DNA of 64,000 bases from JAJEEA01 sp965243615 (GTDB lineage Bacteria; Acidobacteriota; Vicinamibacteria; Vicinamibacterales; UBA8438): contig CBDEVO010000003.1 of the NCBI GenBank assembly GCA_965243615.1, positions 1,736,001-1,800,000 of the forward strand. The letters run 5' to 3'. The notes under the pieces are model-generated. The model did no database searches. It was not told the DNA's origin and saw only the letters and a program-made list of their open reading frames with translations. A program made the position numbers and the translations under genes. Positions 1 to 8,586 of this stretch are shown here, piece by piece (positions within the stretch are counted from its first letter, which is position 1; each line of letters begins with the position of its first letter).

Positions 1-57
1 GGCGTCGCGGGACACGCCGCGGTCCGGAGCGGCATCCGGTGGGCACGGCTCGCGCGG

Positions 58-921
58 TCACCGCGGGCGGCGCCCCACGAGCATCTCGTGGCGGCCCGGC
101 TCGACCTCGGGGTGCACGAACGGCTCGCTGCGGGCGTCGAAGCCGACCTCGCCCAGCAGATCCAGCCAGCGCCGGCGGGTGAACAGGCCCTCGACGTGGC
201 GGTCGTGCACGACCCGTGCCGAGCCGTCGCGCTCGCGCAGCAGGAACGCGTAGTCGACGACGTACTCGGTGTCCTCCGGGTCGGGGTCCCACACCCACTC
301 GATGAAGCGCAACCCCCGGGCGCAGAGCCCGGCCCCGGCGGCGGGCTCGGACTCGTCGCGGCCACCGTCGTCGGTCGACGCGCCCGGGAAGTTCTCGCGC
401 ACGTAGTCGGGCGCGAACAGCACCGCGCCGCCCGGCCGGCAGTGGACCCACGCCGTCTCCATAGCGCGCCGCAGGTCCGCCTCCGTCGTCATGTAGCAGA
501 CCGCGTCGTGGACGAAGACCGCGTCGAACGTCCGGCCCAGGCGCAGCGTGCGCATGTCGCCGAGCCGGTGCTCGCACTCGGGGTTGAGGGCGCGGCTCGC
601 CGCGAGCATGCCGGGGGAGAGGTCGGTGAGGACGAGGCGCGGGAACCGCCGCTTCAGGTGCAGCGCGTTGTTGCCGCCGCCGCTGCCGAGCTCGAGCAGC
701 GACTCGATCGGCCCGTGGCACGCCTCGGCCAGCAGGTCGGCGTAGATGCCCGCCTCGACGGCGTACTCGCTCGCCGCGTCGCCGACGAGCGGCCACCAGT
801 CGGCGAGCTCGTCGTACAGGCGCGGGGTCGAGCGACCCTCGGCCGAATCCTCGCCGAGCTCGCCCGCACCCGGGCCGCGTTCGGTCGATTCACCCGTCGC
901 CTCGACGGACCTCTTCTTCAT
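58..921 (-). CDS. class I SAM-dependent methyltransferase
   Basis: Probably transfers a methyl group from S-adenosylmethionine to an unknown small molecule. The 287-residue protein has a low-complexity head, then a Rossmann methyltransferase domain with motif I LLELGSGGG at about residues 75-83, an acidic residue after the second strand (VLTDLSP) and a post-motif segment GGAVLFAPD. I chose the ATG at 921 because a GAGGGGG-type ribosome site precedes it; the frame stays open upstream to 1104, but that extension is arginine/proline-rich and looks non-coding. It is divergent from the CoA-transferase gene, and the two would share the roughly 200-bp region between them. Domain assignment is firm; the substrate is not visible. 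Confidence 0.85.
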   Translation of the reverse strand: MKKRSVEATGESTERGPGAGELGEDSAEGRSTPRLYDELADWWPLVGDAASEYAVEAGIYADLLAEACHGPIESLLELGSGGGNNALHLKRRFPRLVLTDLSPGMLAASRALNPECEHRLGDMRTLRLGRTFDAVFVHDAVCYMTTEADLRRAMETAWVHCRPGGAVLFAPDYVRENFPGASTDDGGRDESEPAAGAGLCARGLRFIEWVWDPDPEDTEYVVDYAFLLRERDGSARVVHDRHVEGLFTRRRWLDLLGEVGFDARSEPFVHPEVEPGRHEMLVGRRPR

Positions 922-1121
922 CTCTGCCCCCTCGTCCTCGGCCAACCCGGCGCCTGGTCGACGGCCGGGCCGGCCGGCGGGTTCTCGGCGCGACACGTTG
1001 CCGCCGCACTCGCGGTGGCTGGCGTCTTCACTTGGGCTGTCCTCCGCGAAGGGCGTCGCGCCTGTACCATGGTAGCGGGCCGGCGTTCGATGGGTCCCGG
1101 TCACAGGAGGAACGGCCGCCG

Positions 1122-2306
1122 ATGACAGGCGTTCTCGACGGGGTGCGGGTGCTCGACTTCGGCCGCTACATCGCGGGGCCGTTCTGCGCGGCCCTGCTCG
1201 CGGACCTCGGGGCCGACGTGGTGCGGGTCGAGAAGGTTCGGGGCGGAGAGGATCGTTTCCTGGTGCCGCTGACGCCGACCGGCGACGGCGCCCTCTTCAT
1301 GCAGGTCAACCGGAACAAGCGCGGCATGACCCTCAATCCGCTGAAGCCCGCGGGGCGCGAGGTGCTGCGGCGGCTGGCGGCGGGGGCGGACGTGGTGGTG
1401 GCCAACCTGCCCGACCCCGCCCTGCGGGCGCTGGGGCTCGACTACGCTTCGCTCGCGGCCGTGAACGACCGCATCGTCCTGACCAGCGTGTCGGCGTTCG
1501 CGGCGGGCGGGCCGTACTCGGACAAGGTCGGCTTCGACGGCGTCGGGCAGGCGATGTCCGGGTCGATGTACCTGTCGGGGCAGCCGGGCCAGCCCACGAA
1601 GAGCTACGTGCCGTGGGTCGACTTCGCGACCGCGCTCTCGGCGGCGGTCGGCACTCTGGCCGCGCTCATGGCGCGCGAGCGTACCGGCCGCGGTCAGGAG
1701 GTGCGAGGGTCCCTGCTCGGGACCGCCCTCACCGTCGCCAACGCGGCGCTCATCGAGCAGGCGGTGAACGCGCCCGATCGCGTCGCCTCGCTGAACCGGA
1801 GCCAGGTGTCGGCCCCGTCCGACACCCACCGGACGCGCGACGGCTGGATTCTCGTGCAGACCATCGGCCAGCCCCTGTTCGAGAAGTGGGCGGCGCTGGT
1901 CGGCGTGCCGGAGTGGGTGGACGACCCCCGGTTCCGCGACGACATGGCGCGCGGCGACCACGGCGAGGTCATCAGCGGCCGGATGGCCGAGTGGTGCGCC
2001 GGGCGGACGACGGCGGAGGCGCTGGCCGCCCTCGAGGAGGTCCGCATCCCCGCCGGCCCCGTGCTGTCGCCGCAGCAGACCCTGGACGATCCGCACGTGG
2101 CGGCGGTCGGGCTCCTCCGGGCGCTGGCGTTTCCCGGCGCCCCGGCCCCCGCCCCCGTCGCCGACACGCCGTTCTCGCTGTCCGAGGGCACGGCCGGCAT
2201 CCGCAAGCGGGCGCCAGCCCTCGGCGAGCACACCGACGAGATTCTCGGCGGGCTCGGGTACACGGCGGCCGAAGTCGCGGCCCTTCGCGCCGCCCGCGTG
2301 GTGTAA
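1122..2306 (+). CDS. CaiB/BaiF family (family III) CoA-transferase
   Basis: Family III enzymes move CoA between carboxylic acids through an aspartyl-CoA thioester. The 394-residue product starts MTGVLDGVRVLDF and carries the family signature DLGADVVRVEK. The likely catalytic aspartate is Asp139 in GFDGVGQA, at the position of Asp169 of formyl-CoA transferase. The end has the usual LGEHTDEILGGLGY motif. The ATG at 1122 is preceded by AGGAGG about 12 bases upstream; the longer reading from 1032 has no supporting site. It stands alone, divergent from the methyltransferase, so no pathway can be assigned from context. Family certain, substrate unknown. Confidence 0.9.
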   Translation: MTGVLDGVRVLDFGRYIAGPFCAALLADLGADVVRVEKVRGGEDRFLVPLTPTGDGALFMQVNRNKRGMTLNPLKPAGREVLRRLAAGADVVVANLPDPALRALGLDYASLAAVNDRIVLTSVSAFAAGGPYSDKVGFDGVGQAMSGSMYLSGQPGQPTKSYVPWVDFATALSAAVGTLAALMARERTGRGQEVRGSLLGTALTVANAALIEQAVNAPDRVASLNRSQVSAPSDTHRTRDGWILVQTIGQPLFEKWAALVGVPEWVDDPRFRDDMARGDHGEVISGRMAEWCAGRTTAEALAALEEVRIPAGPVLSPQQTLDDPHVAAVGLLRALAFPGAPAPAPVADTPFSLSEGTAGIRKRAPALGEHTDEILGGLGYTAAEVAALRAARVV

Positions 2307-2412
2307 CCCGGTCCGGCCGTGCGTCAGGCGGCGGAGACCGCGGTGCGACCCGACGGTTGGGTCGGGGAGTCTCGCTTGCGCGAAACCCTGCGGCGACGGT
2401 TGGCGAGCCGGG

Positions 2413-3771
2413 CTACGGGCGCGGCGAGGCGGTGCGGCCGGACGACCCGCCGCCCGACGACGTGTAGCCGCCGGAGCTGACGGTTCCGCCCCCGCTCGAG
2501 CCGCCCGACGAGCTCCCACCGCTCGACCCGCCGCCGCCGCTGAAGATCCCGCCGCCGCTCGTCCCCCGCGGCTGCGCGCGGCGACCCCCGCCATCGTCCC
2601 GCGGCGTGGCGACCCGGGTATAGCCGTAGCCCTCGTAGACCCGCCCCTGGCTCACGTCGGGCCCGTCCGAGATGACCGCTCCCGGCAGGCCGTAGTAGCC
2701 CGGGTCCACGTAGTAGTGGTCACCCCACCCGTACAGCGAGCGATAGGGAGACCACCCGTAGTAGTAGCCGAACGGCGCCGCGTAGTACGGATACCAGGCG
2801 TCGTAGCCGTAGCCGCCCCAACTGCCGAGGAATCCGCCGCCGCCCCCGCCGCTCGGTGCGGAGCGTCGCACCGAGAAGTCCTCCGGGAACGACAGCGCCA
2901 CCAACATGTCGATGATGTCCCCCGGCACGCCGCCGTCGTCGAGCTGGATCAGGGTGCGCCCGTCGAGCTCGAACCACGTCCCGGTCTCCACCAGCAGCGC
3001 TTCGAGAACCGCGGGCTCGAGCGCGGCCGCGGCCTCGATGACGGCGTCGATGGACAGGTCGGCGTCGCCAGTCCGGATCGCCGCGCTTCGCGCCCGCGCG
3101 AGCAGATCGGGGGTGAGGGTCGGACCGGCCGCGCTCAGGGTGGTGACGTCGCCCGTGCGGCGGTAGCGCTTGACGGTGACCGCGGCCCGCTCCCCGGCCT
3201 CCACCAGCTCGAGCGCGAGCCAAGTCCTGGCGTCCGCCATCAGTCCCACCGCGGACAGCCGGCGGGCGTCGTCTTGGGCGCTGCACGTCAGCTCCGCCCG
3301 CGTGAACAGGCGCGCGCCGTCGCCCGACCACCCGATGCGGCGCCGGCCGCGGCACTCGCTCTGGTCGACGGGATGCTCCAACCCGTCGGCCGACAGGGTC
3401 TCCACGAGCATCTGCTCGCCGTCGGCCAGCGTCGTCACGACGACGTCGGTGGCGGCTGCCGGCGGGGCGGCCGGCGTCACGCACACCATCACGCTGTCCG
3501 CGAACGCGGCGAGGTCGCCCGCCGCCTCCGGCAGGGCGCCGGCCTCCTCGACGAGCCGCCAGCAGCCGAGCCACGGCAGCCAGCGCTGATCCACCGCTGG
3601 CGACACCGCCGGCCCGCCGAGCCGCGCCGGCTGGGCGTGCGAGGCACCGGGCAGCGCGAGCGCTCCGATGGCCAGGACGGCGAGAAGCCCCACGGTCCAC
3701 GAGGCCTTCCGGCCCGCCGGACTGGCGGCTGCCTTGGAAGAACGGCTCCCGATCGTGATTGGCATGGTCAT
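2413..3771 (-). CDS. secreted protein with Tyr/Gly-rich region and Ser/Gly tail
   Basis: I do not recognise a named family. The 452-residue protein has an N-terminal signal sequence (hydrophobic core about residues 27-40, cleavage probably after GASHA), then about 280 residues of soluble domain with a few cysteines. A tyrosine/glycine/tryptophan-rich stretch follows at about 325-385, and the last 60 residues are almost all Gly and Ser. This layout fits an envelope or surface protein with a flexible anchor. GAGG lies six bases before the ATG at 3771. The frame is complete and codon use is ordinary. A hairpin at 3819-3837 separates it from the outer-membrane gene upstream, so co-transcription is uncertain. 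Confidence 0.75.
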   Translation of the reverse strand: MTMPITIGSRSSKAAASPAGRKASWTVGLLAVLAIGALALPGASHAQPARLGGPAVSPAVDQRWLPWLGCWRLVEEAGALPEAAGDLAAFADSVMVCVTPAAPPAAATDVVVTTLADGEQMLVETLSADGLEHPVDQSECRGRRRIGWSGDGARLFTRAELTCSAQDDARRLSAVGLMADARTWLALELVEAGERAAVTVKRYRRTGDVTTLSAAGPTLTPDLLARARSAAIRTGDADLSIDAVIEAAAALEPAVLEALLVETGTWFELDGRTLIQLDDGGVPGDIIDMLVALSFPEDFSVRRSAPSGGGGGGFLGSWGGYGYDAWYPYYAAPFGYYYGWSPYRSLYGWGDHYYVDPGYYGLPGAVISDGPDVSQGRVYEGYGYTRVATPRDDGGGRRAQPRGTSGGGIFSGGGGSSGGSSSGGSSGGGTVSSGGYTSSGGGSSGRTASPRP

Positions 3772-3818
3772 GTCTCACCTCGACGGATGGATGCTCCTCG
3801 TCGTGTATTCGTTCGCGG

Positions 3819-3837
3819 GCGGGCGCCTCGCGCCCGC
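3819..3837 (-). terminator. GC hairpin after the beta-barrel gene
   Basis: Seven-base arms GCGGGCG and CGCCCGC with a five-base loop lie in the short gap after the stop of the beta-barrel gene and before the secreted-protein gene. There is no T-run, so termination is only a guess. Confidence 0.35.
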
Positions 3838-3868
3838 TGGTGCCCTGCGGCGCCTACGGCGCAGACTA

Positions 3869-4720
3869 CTAGAAAACGAACTCGACCCCGCCGGTCATCT
3901 GCACGCCGTTCAAGTCGACGTCGTCGAAGTTGTAGGTGGCGGACGCCACCGTCCGGGACCAGACCCGGCGCAGCTCGGCGACCGCGAACAGCCGGCGCGT
4001 GAGCCTGACGCTGACGCCCGCGGAGACGTGGCGGGACAACGCCCACCCCTGCGACCGCAGCCGATCGCTGGAGATCGAGAAGTCGCTGAAGTCGATGAAG
4101 TCCCCGATCTGCTCGAACCGGTACCACCGCGTGCCGCCGCCGGCCCCGACGTGGAAGGCCAGGGTGCTCGGCACCCACGCCAGCCGCCCGATGGAGCGTC
4201 CTCGCGGCAGCACCCAGTACCGCACGCTCGCGTTGATGGGTACCTGCCACACGCGGGTCGACTGGGTGATGGGCCGGCCGTTCTCCTCGAACTTCTCGTA
4301 CTCCGAGGCGAAAGTCCGGTTCGCCGGCGCCACGTCGATCACCAGGTCGACGCGGGGGCCGAGTGAGAAGCCCCCGGCGAAGCGGAAGAGCACCGTATCG
4401 TACGCCCGCTCCCCGATGGGGATGAACTCGCCGTTGGCGTCGACGCCGAGGACCAGGTCGTCGCGGATCCAGTCGAAGACACCGCCCCCCGAGGCCCGGA
4501 GCAGGCCGGTGGACAGCCCCACGATGCCTCGCGGCTGTCCGAACAGGAAATCGGGCCGGTCGCGCGGCGGTGGCTGGGCGGCGGCCGGCTCGGCCTCGGG
4601 CCCGTCCGCGGCGGACGCGATTCCGCCGCTCGCCATCGCCCCCGCCGCGAGGCAGGCGGCGAGCGCGATCCGGGCGGCGCGTGTCGGTGTGGCCATTCGG
4701 CTGGACATCGATCGGGTCAT
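3869..4720 (-). CDS. outer-membrane beta-barrel protein
   Basis: A 283-residue exported protein. The N-terminus has a signal peptide (hydrophobic stretch about residues 16-33, ending near IASAADG), then a proline/alanine linker. After it come repeated amphipathic strands such as RVDLVIDVAPANRTF and RLFAVAELRRVWSRTV, and the chain ends GGVEFVF with a C-terminal Phe, the hallmark of BAM-inserted barrels. Size fits a small OmpA/OmpW-like barrel without a peptidoglycan domain. Start at 4720 is the first ATG before the signal peptide; no clear ribosome site is seen and ATGs at 4708 and 4696 are possible. No substrate or pore function can be read from it. Confidence 0.75.
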   Translation of the reverse strand: MTRSMSSRMATPTRAARIALAACLAAGAMASGGIASAADGPEAEPAAAQPPPRDRPDFLFGQPRGIVGLSTGLLRASGGGVFDWIRDDLVLGVDANGEFIPIGERAYDTVLFRFAGGFSLGPRVDLVIDVAPANRTFASEYEKFEENGRPITQSTRVWQVPINASVRYWVLPRGRSIGRLAWVPSTLAFHVGAGGGTRWYRFEQIGDFIDFSDFSISSDRLRSQGWALSRHVSAGVSVRLTRRLFAVAELRRVWSRTVASATYNFDDVDLNGVQMTGGVEFVF

Positions 4721-4908
4721 CTTGCAGAGTTTCGATTGACTCACGCCAGCCAGTCTATGCACTGACCGTACCAACGCCGGGGAGCCGGCGGCGCTGACCG
4801 GCGGGATGCATCGTGGCTCGGAGTCCGGCGGGGCCTCGCCACAAACCCGAAAGCCATTGTAGCAGCCGGCGGCGGCCGGCAGGGCCGCCGAGAGTGCCCG
4901 CGTCTGCT

Positions 4909-5013
4909 TTCCTGGCGGGTCGGCGTGGCCATCGCCACGTTCTGGTGACTGCACGGTCCCGGAGCCCGAGGCCGAGTTGGCTTCCTGGCAGGTCAGCGTG
5001 GTCATTTGCCACG
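4909..5013 (+). repeat. imperfect 31-32 bp direct repeat pair
   Basis: Bases 4909-4939 and 4982-5013 read the same apart from a handful of substitutions and one extra base. Both begin TTCCTGGC and end GCCACG. They lie in a non-coding stretch between an outer-membrane gene and a receptor remnant. The function is unknown. Confidence 0.6.
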
Positions 5014-5070
5014 GGTTGTCCCCCGGCGGTGACAGGCCTGTCCGTTGCTGCGGTCAGGGCCCGTCCCTCG

Positions 5071-5239
5071 TCAGAAGTCGACCTCCATCGACAACCTCAC
5101 CCTCCGGCCGCTCAGATAGCCGGTGGGCCGGCCGAACGGCGGATGACGAGAACACGTCGCTGCAGCCGCGAATCCGGCTGGTGTCGAGCAGGTTGCAGAA
5201 GCGGGCCTGGAAGCGCACCCGCCGGTCCGTCCACTATAA
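5071..5239 (-). pseudogene. C-terminal remnant of a TonB-dependent receptor
   Basis: On the minus strand one frame reads RVRFQARFCNLLDTSRI followed by a segment ending VFSSSA. The next frame continues FGRPTGYLSGRR and then VRLSMEVDF with a stop at 5071. Joined across one frameshift near 5120, this is a typical TonB-dependent receptor end: the NLLD strand, the FGRPT turn and a last strand closing on Phe. Nothing upstream on that strand resembles the rest of the barrel, so about 95% of the gene is gone. The assignment rests on pattern recognition of the last two strands. Confidence 0.6.
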
Positions 5240-5369
5240 TGAGAGCGTTCGTCCCTTGCAGGCTGGCGACCTGCGCCGCAGGACGGCGCCCCTCCCGGCA
5301 CGGGAGGCGCTGACGCCTAAGGACGGTGGCGAGATTGCCTGCCCCGTAGCGTTATCCCAGGAGCATCTG

Positions 5370-6923
5370 ATGAAGCGATTCCTCATCGTCGCGGCGGCGT
5401 TGACCCTGCTGGCCGCCGGACCGCCGGCCGAGGCGCAGTTCGACAGCGTCGGCTCGCTCGACTTCCCGACGTCCGGCTCTGCCGAGGCCCAGCAGCACTT
5501 CCTGCGCGGGGTCGCGATTCTCCATAGCTTCGGCTGGAAGCAGGCGATCGCGGAGTTCCAGGAGGCGCAGCGGCTCGACCCCGACTTCGCGATGGCCTAC
5601 TGGGGTGAGACGCTCTGCTACAACCACCCGCTGTTCGGCTCGCCCGTCGACAACGACAACCCCCGGGCGGTGCTGAAGCGGCTCGGCGAGACGCGCGAGG
5701 AGCGGCTGGCCAAGGCCCCCACCGAGCGCGAGAAGGGCTTCCTGAACGCGGTCGAGATCCTGTGGGGCGAGGGCGACTACGACGACCGGCGGGTGGCGTA
5801 CATGGAGGCGATGCAGCGGCTCGTCGAGCAGCATCCCGACGACGACGAGGTCGCCACCTTCGCCGCCGTGGCCACCCTCAGCGGGGCCCGCGCCCTCGAC
5901 GACCGCACGTACCGCTACGAGATGCGGGCCGGCTCCCTCGCCCTGCCCGTCTTCGAGCGGAACCGGGACCATCCGGGCGCCCCCCACTACGTGATCCACG
6001 CGTTCGACGACCCGATCCACGCGCCCCTCGCGCTGCCCGCGGCGCTGCGCTACGCCGAGATCGCGCCGGCCGTCGCCCACGCCCGCCACATGCCCACCCA
6101 CATCTTCATCCAGCACGGCATGTGGGACCTCGTGTCGGGCCACAACCAGAGCGCCTACGACGCCGCCCGCGACCTGTGGGTGCCGGGCGACAGCGTCGGC
6201 GACACCGTGCACCCCCTCGACTGGGGCCAGTACGGCGACCTCCAGCTCGGCGACTACGCCAAGGCGCGCACCTGGATCGAGCGGCTGGAGATGGTCATCG
6301 AGGAGAGCGAAGGACAAACCCGCAGCGTCAACACCCTGCCGCTGCTGAACGCGCGCTACGTGGTCGAGACCGAGGAGTGGAACGTGCTGCCGGTGACCGA
6401 CGACTCGCGGGCCGTCGAGCTGCTCGCCACCGGCATCAGCGCCGTCAAGACCGGCGACCTCGCCACCGCCGAGGCCGCGGCGTCGCGCCTGAAGGCGCTG
6501 GCCGAGGACGGCGGCCTCGGCAATCAGATCATGTACCGCGAGGTCGCGGCCCTGGTGCACGTCGCGAAGGGCGAGGCCGACGCGGCGACGGGCCTCATGG
6601 ACGAGGCGCTGGAGATCACCGGCCGCATGCGGCTGCCCAACGGGGCGGCCAGCCCCGTCAAGCCGCCCTACGAGCTCTACGGCGAGATCCTCCTCGAGCT
6701 CGACCGGCCCGCCGACGCGGTGGCGAAGTTCGAGACGTCGCTCGAGCGCATGCCCGGCCGCGTGCGGTCGGTGCTCGGCCTCGCCCGCGCCGCCGCCCGG
6801 ACCGGCGACAGCGACACCGCGGCCGAGCAGTACAACCTGCTGCTGTCCACGTGGCAGGGCCGCGACGAGCTGCCCGGCTACGACGAGGCCAGCCGGTACC
6901 TGCAGCAGACGAACGACCAGTAA
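5370..6923 (+). CDS. secreted tetratricopeptide-repeat protein
   Basis: A 517-residue exported protein. A signal peptide ends near PPAEAQ, then come helical TPR-like units: the first around residues 35-75 (HFLRGVAILHSFGWKQAIAEF, then AQRLDPDFAMAYWGE) and more in the last 120 residues (PADAVAKFETSLERMPGR). The middle has conserved histidines in HARHMPTHIF and a WDLVSGHN segment, typical of an acidobacterial periplasmic family with no biochemical role known to me. The ATG at 5370 has AGGAG nine bases upstream. A strong palindrome follows the stop. It has no operon partner on its strand. Confidence 0.8.
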   Translation: MKRFLIVAAALTLLAAGPPAEAQFDSVGSLDFPTSGSAEAQQHFLRGVAILHSFGWKQAIAEFQEAQRLDPDFAMAYWGETLCYNHPLFGSPVDNDNPRAVLKRLGETREERLAKAPTEREKGFLNAVEILWGEGDYDDRRVAYMEAMQRLVEQHPDDDEVATFAAVATLSGARALDDRTYRYEMRAGSLALPVFERNRDHPGAPHYVIHAFDDPIHAPLALPAALRYAEIAPAVAHARHMPTHIFIQHGMWDLVSGHNQSAYDAARDLWVPGDSVGDTVHPLDWGQYGDLQLGDYAKARTWIERLEMVIEESEGQTRSVNTLPLLNARYVVETEEWNVLPVTDDSRAVELLATGISAVKTGDLATAEAAASRLKALAEDGGLGNQIMYREVAALVHVAKGEADAATGLMDEALEITGRMRLPNGAASPVKPPYELYGEILLELDRPADAVAKFETSLERMPGRVRSVLGLARAAARTGDSDTAAEQYNLLLSTWQGRDELPGYDEASRYLQQTNDQ

Positions 6924-6956
6924 GTCACCACGGCGGCCTGGGCGTGGCGATCAGTT

Positions 6957-6986
6957 AACGGGCGTGTCCCGCGGGGCACGCCCGTT
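6957..6986 (+). terminator. 30-base palindrome after the TPR gene
   Basis: Arms AACGGGCGTG and CACGCCCGTT enclose a self-complementary CCCGCGGG core with a single mismatch pair, starting 34 bases after the stop. A rho-independent-like terminator is the likely role, although the downstream U-tract is weak. Confidence 0.6.
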
Positions 6987-7100
6987 ACTCTCGTTGCGGC
7001 TCGACATGCCCGCGCAAGTCTGTATTGCCACGATCGAGCGCGATGTCTCGAAGCTACGTCCGGTCGGCGCTGCTAGAATGGGGCAGGTGAACCGGAAGAG

Positions 7101-7331
7101 ATGGCCACGCTCGTCTTCGATACACACAAGGCGGTGAAGGCGTTGCGAGACGCCGGTTTCGACGACTCGCAGGCCGAAGCCGTCACCGAGCAAATCAGCG
7201 CTGCGATTAGCGAGAACCTGGCAACCAGGGACGATCTCGAGAAGCTCGAGTTGCGCCTCACGCTCAAGGTCTACGCCGCGGTCGTTGCAGGAGTCGCCTT
7301 GATCAAGGCGCTCGACTATCTGCTCGGCTGA
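7101..7331 (+). CDS. small DUF1640/CCDC90-like coiled-coil membrane protein
   Basis: A 76-residue protein made of an amphipathic N-terminal helical part (VKALRDAGFDDSQAEAVTE), a short coiled-coil segment (TRDDLEKLELRLTLK) and one C-terminal membrane helix (about residues 57-72). This matches the bacterial DUF1640 proteins, which are usually somewhat longer and are often found near toxin-antitoxin genes; their role is not known. A TAGAAT hexamer at 7074-7079 could be the -10 element. It stands alone between two unrelated genes. Confidence 0.75.
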   Translation: MATLVFDTHKAVKALRDAGFDDSQAEAVTEQISAAISENLATRDDLEKLELRLTLKVYAAVVAGVALIKALDYLLG

Positions 7332-7380
7332 CTTGGCAGTCCATCGAACCGGCGTCTCGACCGGGATCGGTAGCCCGGCC

Positions 7381-8407
7381 CTACCAGCGGTCGAACCGGA
7401 CCAGCTCGCGGTCGATCATGTCGATGCGGGGCCGGCCCGAGGCGGCCATGTTCCTCGCCAGCTCGGTCTGCAGGATCTCGACCACCGTCTGCACCCCTTC
7501 CGCCCCGTAGGCGGCGAGGCCCCACATCGGCGGGCGGGCCACCATCACCGCGGCGGCGCCCAGGGCGAGGCCCTTGAGCACGTCGGTGCCGCGCCGGAAG
7601 CTGCCGTCCACGAGGACCGGGACCCGGCCGGCCACCGCGTCCGCCACCGCCGGCAGCACGTCGACGGGGAGGGCGCCGCCGACGCCGTGGTTGGAGACCA
7701 CGAGGCCGCCGGAGCCCCGCTCGAGGGCGGTCTCCGCCGCGGCCGCGTCCATGACGCCCTTGACGATGACGGGCACATCGACCGCGCCGCTCACCCGCTC
7801 GACCGCGGCCCAGTCGGGCGGCACGGGGGCGCCCGCTCTCGGAGACGCCCACTGTCACGCAGACCGCCCGGCAGCCCGCCTCGACCGCCCGCGCGGCGTC
7901 GTCCGGCAGCGTGGCCGCATCGGAGTACTGCTGATACCAGACCGGCTCCTCGCTCGCCGCCGCGACCGCCTCGATGGCACGCCCGCCGCGTCCGGTGGCG
8001 ACCATGACGGCCTTGCCGGCCGAGGCGCCGCGCGCCGTCGCGAGCTCGCCGTCGGGGTGCAACTGGTCCTGGCCGCCGACCGGCCCGACGATGATGGGGG
8101 CGAACATGTCGTACCCGTACAGCGGCGTGGTCAGGTCGAGGTCCATCGCGTAGACCATCAGCCGCTGCCGCAGGGTCATCTTGTCGAACGACCGCCGGTG
8201 CCCGCCGCTGATGGTGTCGAAGCGCTGCGGCGGCAGCACCAGCCGGGCCATCGCCTCGAACTCCGGCACGTTGACCAGCTCCAGCACCGGGGCCAGCCGG
8301 TCGTTGGGGGGCGCGCCCCCCCCGGGCTGGCCCTGGGCGCCCACGAGGGGCGAGCCGCCGAGGAACTTGCCGAACTGCCGCAGGGATTCCCGTCGATCGA
8401 CTGTCAT
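7381..8407 (-). pseudogene. FMN-dependent alpha-hydroxy-acid oxidase, frameshifted
   Basis: Alpha-hydroxy-acid oxidases use FMN to oxidise lactate or related acids to keto acids. The N-terminal 190 residues (start ATG 8407, with a twin-arginine-like DRRESLRQF leader) and the C-terminal part (VKGVMDAAAAETA, SNHGVGG, VLVDGSFRRGTDVLKGLALGA) lie in two frames. Removing one base from the G5 run at 7825-7829 joins them exactly as GRPVPPDWAAVERV and gives 341 residues, the normal family length. The catalytic His is present in SNHG, but the substrate-binding Arg of the usual NHGGR is Gly. It may be a true pseudogene, a phase-variable gene or a sequencing error. Confidence 0.8.
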
Positions 8408-8503
8408 CGTTGTATCGCCTCGGCTGTGCCGCGGGAAACGGCGGCTTCCTGGTGAATCTATACGAGATCGCGGTGCCGAGCCAAGGAGGAGCACGCGTGG
8501 CTT

Positions 8504-8533
8504 GCCAATCGTCGCCTGTGGCTCCGCCTGGCG
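8504..8533 (+). repeat. intergenic repeat, copy 1
   Basis: Contains GCCAATCGTCGCC, three variable bases, then GGCTCCGCCTGGCG. The same arrangement occurs at 17559-17587 (inverted), 21654-21683 and 51622-51648, always between genes. Confidence 0.55.
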
Positions 8534-8586
8534 GCCAACCAACCCTCCGGGGAGTCCACGCCGTTCTCTTGGCGCAGACGGCCGCG

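Larger units (their letters stand above)
4721..5369. other. 650-base region without an intact gene
   Basis: This stretch holds an imperfect direct repeat (4909-4939 and 4982-5013) and the decayed end of a TonB-dependent receptor gene at 5071-5239. A TATAAT hexamer lies at 5235-5240 on the plus strand but has no matching -35. I see no other coding signal; overlapping open frames are rich in Arg/Pro/Ser and look random. Confidence 0.6.

Noticed and set aside
1101..2594. 497-codon minus-strand frame opposite the CoA-transferase
   Set aside because: Composition is Arg/Gly/His-rich with no domain, and it lies entirely over a recognised gene. Typical of high-GC antisense frames.
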